Source: Streptomyces sp. NBC_00247 | GTDB lineage: Bacteria > Actinomycetota > Actinomycetes > Streptomycetales > Streptomycetaceae | Length of the DNA stretch: 64,000 bases | Assembly: GCF_036188265.1 (NCBI RefSeq) | Contig: NZ_CP108093.1 | Coordinates: 1,054,001 to 1,118,000, forward strand | Direction: 5' to 3' | Shown: one piece after another, positions 61,732 to 64,000 of the stretch | Layout: the number at the start of each line of letters is the position of its first letter | How positions within the stretch are numbered: the stretch's first letter is position 1 | Notes under the pieces: model-generated | Told to the model about the DNA's origin: nothing | Database searches by the model: none | The model's input: the letters and a program-made list of their open reading frames with translations, nothing else | Position numbers and translations under genes: made by a program

Positions 61732-64000
61732 CCGACCACGTGTCCGTACAGACCGAACCGGCCGGGGAGGTGACGCTCCCGCCGTGGCGGGACGCGTCCC
61801 GTACTCCGGCCGAGCGCGCCGACGCCCTGCTCCAGGAGATGACGCTGGAGGAGAAGATCGCCCAGCTCTTCGGGGTGTGGGTGGGCGCCTCCGACGAAGG
61901 GGCCGAAGTCGCCCCGCACCAGCACGACATGGAGGAGCCGCCACCGCTGGCCGATCTGCTGCCCGAGGGACTGGGGCAGCTCACCCGGCCGTTCGGCACG
62001 GTCCCGGTCGACCCCGCGCTCGGCGCGCTCTCGCTGCTGCGCACCCAGAGCGCGATCACCACCGCCAACCGCTTCGGCATTCCGGCCATGGCCCACGAGG
62101 AGTGCCTCGCGGGTTTCGCCGCCTACGGAGCGACCGCCTACCCCGTGCCGCTCTCCTGGGGCGCGACCTTCGACCCGGCGCTCATCGGCGACATGGCGGC
62201 GGCGATCGGCCGCGACATGCGCTCGGTCGGCATCCACCAGGGCCTCGCCCCGGTGCTCGACGTGGTGCGCGACGCCCGCTGGGGCCGCGTGGAGGAGACC
62301 ATCGGCGAGGACCCGTACCTCGTCGGCACGATCGCCACGGCCTACATCAAGGGCTTGGAGCAGGCCGGCATCGTCGCCACCCTCAAGCACTTCGCCGGCT
62401 ACTCCGCCTCCCGCGCGGGCCGCAACCTGGCGCCGGTCGGCATGGGCTCGCGCGAGCGCGCCGACGTCATCCTGCCGCCGTTCGAGATGGCCGTGCGCGA
62501 GAGCGGTGTCCGCTCGGTGATGCACGCGTACACCGACACCGACGGCGTCCCGTCCGCCGCGGACAAGGAGCTGCTGACCGGACTGCTCCGGGACGTCTGG
62601 GGCTTCGACGGCACCGTGGTCGCCGACTACTTCGGCATCGCCTTCCTCAAGACCCTGCACGGTGTGGTCGAGACCTTCGGGGAAGCGGCCGTCGCCGCGC
62701 TCCTCGCCGGCGTCGACGTGGAGCTGCCGACCGTCAAGACGTTCGGTGAGCCGCTCCGCGCCGCCCTCGCCGAGGGCCTGATCTCGCAGACCGACATCGA
62801 CCGCGCTGCCCGCCGGGTCCTCGTGCAGAAGGCGCAACTCGGCCTGCTGGACGCCGACTGGAACCCGGTGCCCGACGCGCTCGCCGGGGCCGAGCTCACC
62901 CCTCAGACGCTGCGCGGCACGGTGGACCTGGACAGCGACGCCAACCGCGCCCTGGCCCGCCGGATGGCCGAGCGGGCCGTCGTACTGCTCCGCAACGACG
63001 GCGCCCTGCCGCTCCAGGGCGAGAAGGCCCCCGCACGCATCGCGCTGATCGGGCCGAACGCCGACCGGCCCACCGCCGTGCTCGGCTGCTACTCCTTCCC
63101 CGTCCACGTCGGCAGCCAGCACCCGCACCTGCCCGCCGGTGTCGAACTGCCCACCCTGCGCGAGGCGCTGGTGGCGGAGTTCCCCGGCAGCGAGATCGTC
63201 ACCGCGGCCGGCTGCGGCATCGACGACGGCGGTACGGAAGGATTCCGCGAGGCGTTGGCGGTCGCCCGCGACGCGGACATCGTCATCACCGCGCTGGGCG
63301 ACCGGGCGGGGCTCTTCGGCCGGGGCACCAGCGGTGAGGGCTGCGACGCCGGTTCGCTCACCCTGCCGGGCGTGCAGCAGCAGTTGCTGGACGCGCTCCT
63401 GGACACCGGCACTCCGGTCGTCGTCACCCTGCTGGCGGGCCGGCCGTACGCGCTCGGCCGCGCGGCGGACGAGGCCGCGGCCGTCGTGCAGACCTTCTTC
63501 CCGGGCGAGGAGGGCACCCACGCGCTCGCCTCGGTGCTGAGCGGTCGGGTCGCTCCGTCCGGGCGGCTTCCCGTCAGCGTGCCGAGGAAGCCGGACGCGC
63601 AGCCGTCCACCTATCTCGCGGCCCGCCTGGGTCACGCGAACGAGGTGTCCAACATCGACCCGTCGCCCGCGTTCGGTTTCGGCCACGGGCTCGCGTACAC
63701 GAGGTTCGAGTGGTCCGGCCTCGCCGTCGCGTCGGCCGAGATCGCCACCGACGGTCTGGCCGAACTGGAGTGCACGGTACGGAACACGGGTGACCGCGAC
63801 GGCGTCGAGGTCGTCCAGCTCTACCTGCACGACCCGGTCGCCTCCGTCGTCCAGCCGGTGCAGCGGCTGGCCGGTTACGTACGGGTCGAGCTGGCCGCGG
63901 GCGAGGCCGCCAGGGTGCGCGTCGGCGTCCCCGCCGACCTCGCCTCCTTCACGGGCCGCGACGGCGTGCGCGTGGTGGAGCCGGGCGCGCTGGAGCTACG
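61728..64000 (+). CDS. bxlA: GH3 beta-xylosidase/beta-glucosidase, BxlA-like (3' end outside window)
   Basis: At least 757 residues of a GH3 enzyme; the frame runs off the window without a stop. The catalytic nucleophile is Asp300 in GTVVADYFGIAF. RWGRVEETIGEDPYLVG and LKHFAGYSASRAGRN are GH3 substrate-site blocks. The second alpha/beta domain (ERAVVLLRNDGALPL, then AFGFGHGLAYTRF) and the start of the fibronectin III-like domain follow. There is no signal peptide, so it acts on imported sugars. The GTG at 61728 overlaps the BxlG TGA and has GGAGGAA before it. Xylosidase specificity is inferred from operon context. Confidence 0.9.
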   Translation, partial: MTDHVSVQTEPAGEVTLPPWRDASRTPAERADALLQEMTLEEKIAQLFGVWVGASDEGAEVAPHQHDMEEPPPLADLLPEGLGQLTRPFGTVPVDPALGALSLLRTQSAITTANRFGIPAMAHEECLAGFAAYGATAYPVPLSWGATFDPALIGDMAAAIGRDMRSVGIHQGLAPVLDVVRDARWGRVEETIGEDPYLVGTIATAYIKGLEQAGIVATLKHFAGYSASRAGRNLAPVGMGSRERADVILPPFEMAVRESGVRSVMHAYTDTDGVPSAADKELLTGLLRDVWGFDGTVVADYFGIAFLKTLHGVVETFGEAAVAALLAGVDVELPTVKTFGEPLRAALAEGLISQTDIDRAARRVLVQKAQLGLLDADWNPVPDALAGAELTPQTLRGTVDLDSDANRALARRMAERAVVLLRNDGALPLQGEKAPARIALIGPNADRPTAVLGCYSFPVHVGSQHPHLPAGVELPTLREALVAEFPGSEIVTAAGCGIDDGGTEGFREALAVARDADIVITALGDRAGLFGRGTSGEGCDAGSLTLPGVQQQLLDALLDTGTPVVVTLLAGRPYALGRAADEAAAVVQTFFPGEEGTHALASVLSGRVAPSGRLPVSVPRKPDAQPSTYLAARLGHANEVSNIDPSPAFGFGHGLAYTRFEWSGLAVASAEIATDGLAELECTVRNTGDRDGVEVVQLYLHDPVASVVQPVQRLAGYVRVELAAGEAARVRVGVPADLASFTGRDGVRVVEPGALEL

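Noticed and set aside
1..64000. CRISPR array, tRNA or rRNA genes, complete insertion sequences
   Set aside because: No regularly spaced direct repeats with unique spacers, no tRNA cloverleaf or rRNA-like stretches, and no transposase motifs with terminal repeats were seen.

Overview
The window looks like a high-G+C actinomycete chromosome, almost certainly Streptomyces or a close relative. It has strong G/C bias at third codon positions with long false open frames antisense to real genes. It also has GTG starts, four-base ATGA/GTGA gene overlaps, and typical Streptomyces families (AfsA/AvrD-like chemistry, XRE/MmyB-type and ROK regulators, DUF4328, BxlR/BxlEFGA). All assignments come from reading translated sequence; no database search was run.

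1-16.1 kb: a compact biosynthetic gene cluster without modular PKS or NRPS genes. A minus-strand operon (aldo/keto reductase, methyltransferase, MqnA-type chorismate dehydratase, P450) is divergent from a ten-gene plus-strand operon. The plus-strand genes are a hot-dog thioesterase, a duplicated AvrD-like enzyme, a FabH-like ketosynthase, an acyl carrier protein, a histidine phosphatase, an ABM monooxygenase, an FAD hydroxylase, an AhpD-like protein, an aldo/keto reductase and a second, atypical KASIII-like enzyme. LuxR-type and XRE-type regulators and an MFS exporter frame the set. The enzyme logic suggests an acyl-ACP condensed with a sugar phosphate (AvrD/butenolide-type chemistry), dephosphorylated, oxidised, and possibly joined to a chorismate-derived aromatic unit.

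16.5-42.1 kb: a defence island. A DUF262/DUF1524 (GmrSD-like) gene on the minus strand faces away from a plus-strand set. That set is a Ser/Thr kinase, a SNF2-type helicase, a very large N6-adenine methylase (1,909 aa), a 2,287-aa helicase with a DUF1998-type zinc-binding region and nuclease-like C-terminal modules, and a UvrD-like helicase with a RelE/ParE-like N-terminal domain. The last four overlap head to tail. The gene content resembles class 1 DISARM (DrmD, DrmMI, DrmA/DrmB), but in a fused and rearranged form without a recognisable DrmC nuclease. Convergent to it lies a CHAT caspase-like protease gene with a small EACC1-like partner.

42.3-51.6 kb: ordinary accessory genes (a DUF1963-like protein, TetR regulator, small membrane proteins, MFS transporter, flavodoxin-like protein, VWA protein) mixed with decayed genes. 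These include an alpha/beta-hydrolase fragment with a minisatellite beside it and an internally deleted MFS gene. One promoter is bracketed by two identical operator-like repeats.

51.7-64 kb: pentose and xylan-oligosaccharide use. xylFGH plus a ROK regulator form one operon. After a rearrangement scar (a shortened acetyltransferase abutting the 3' remnant of a glycoside hydrolase with an F5/8C domain) comes a LacI regulator divergent from an ABC importer and a GH3 beta-xylosidase. This matches the known bxlR-bxlEFGA organisation. The GH3 gene runs off the end of the window.
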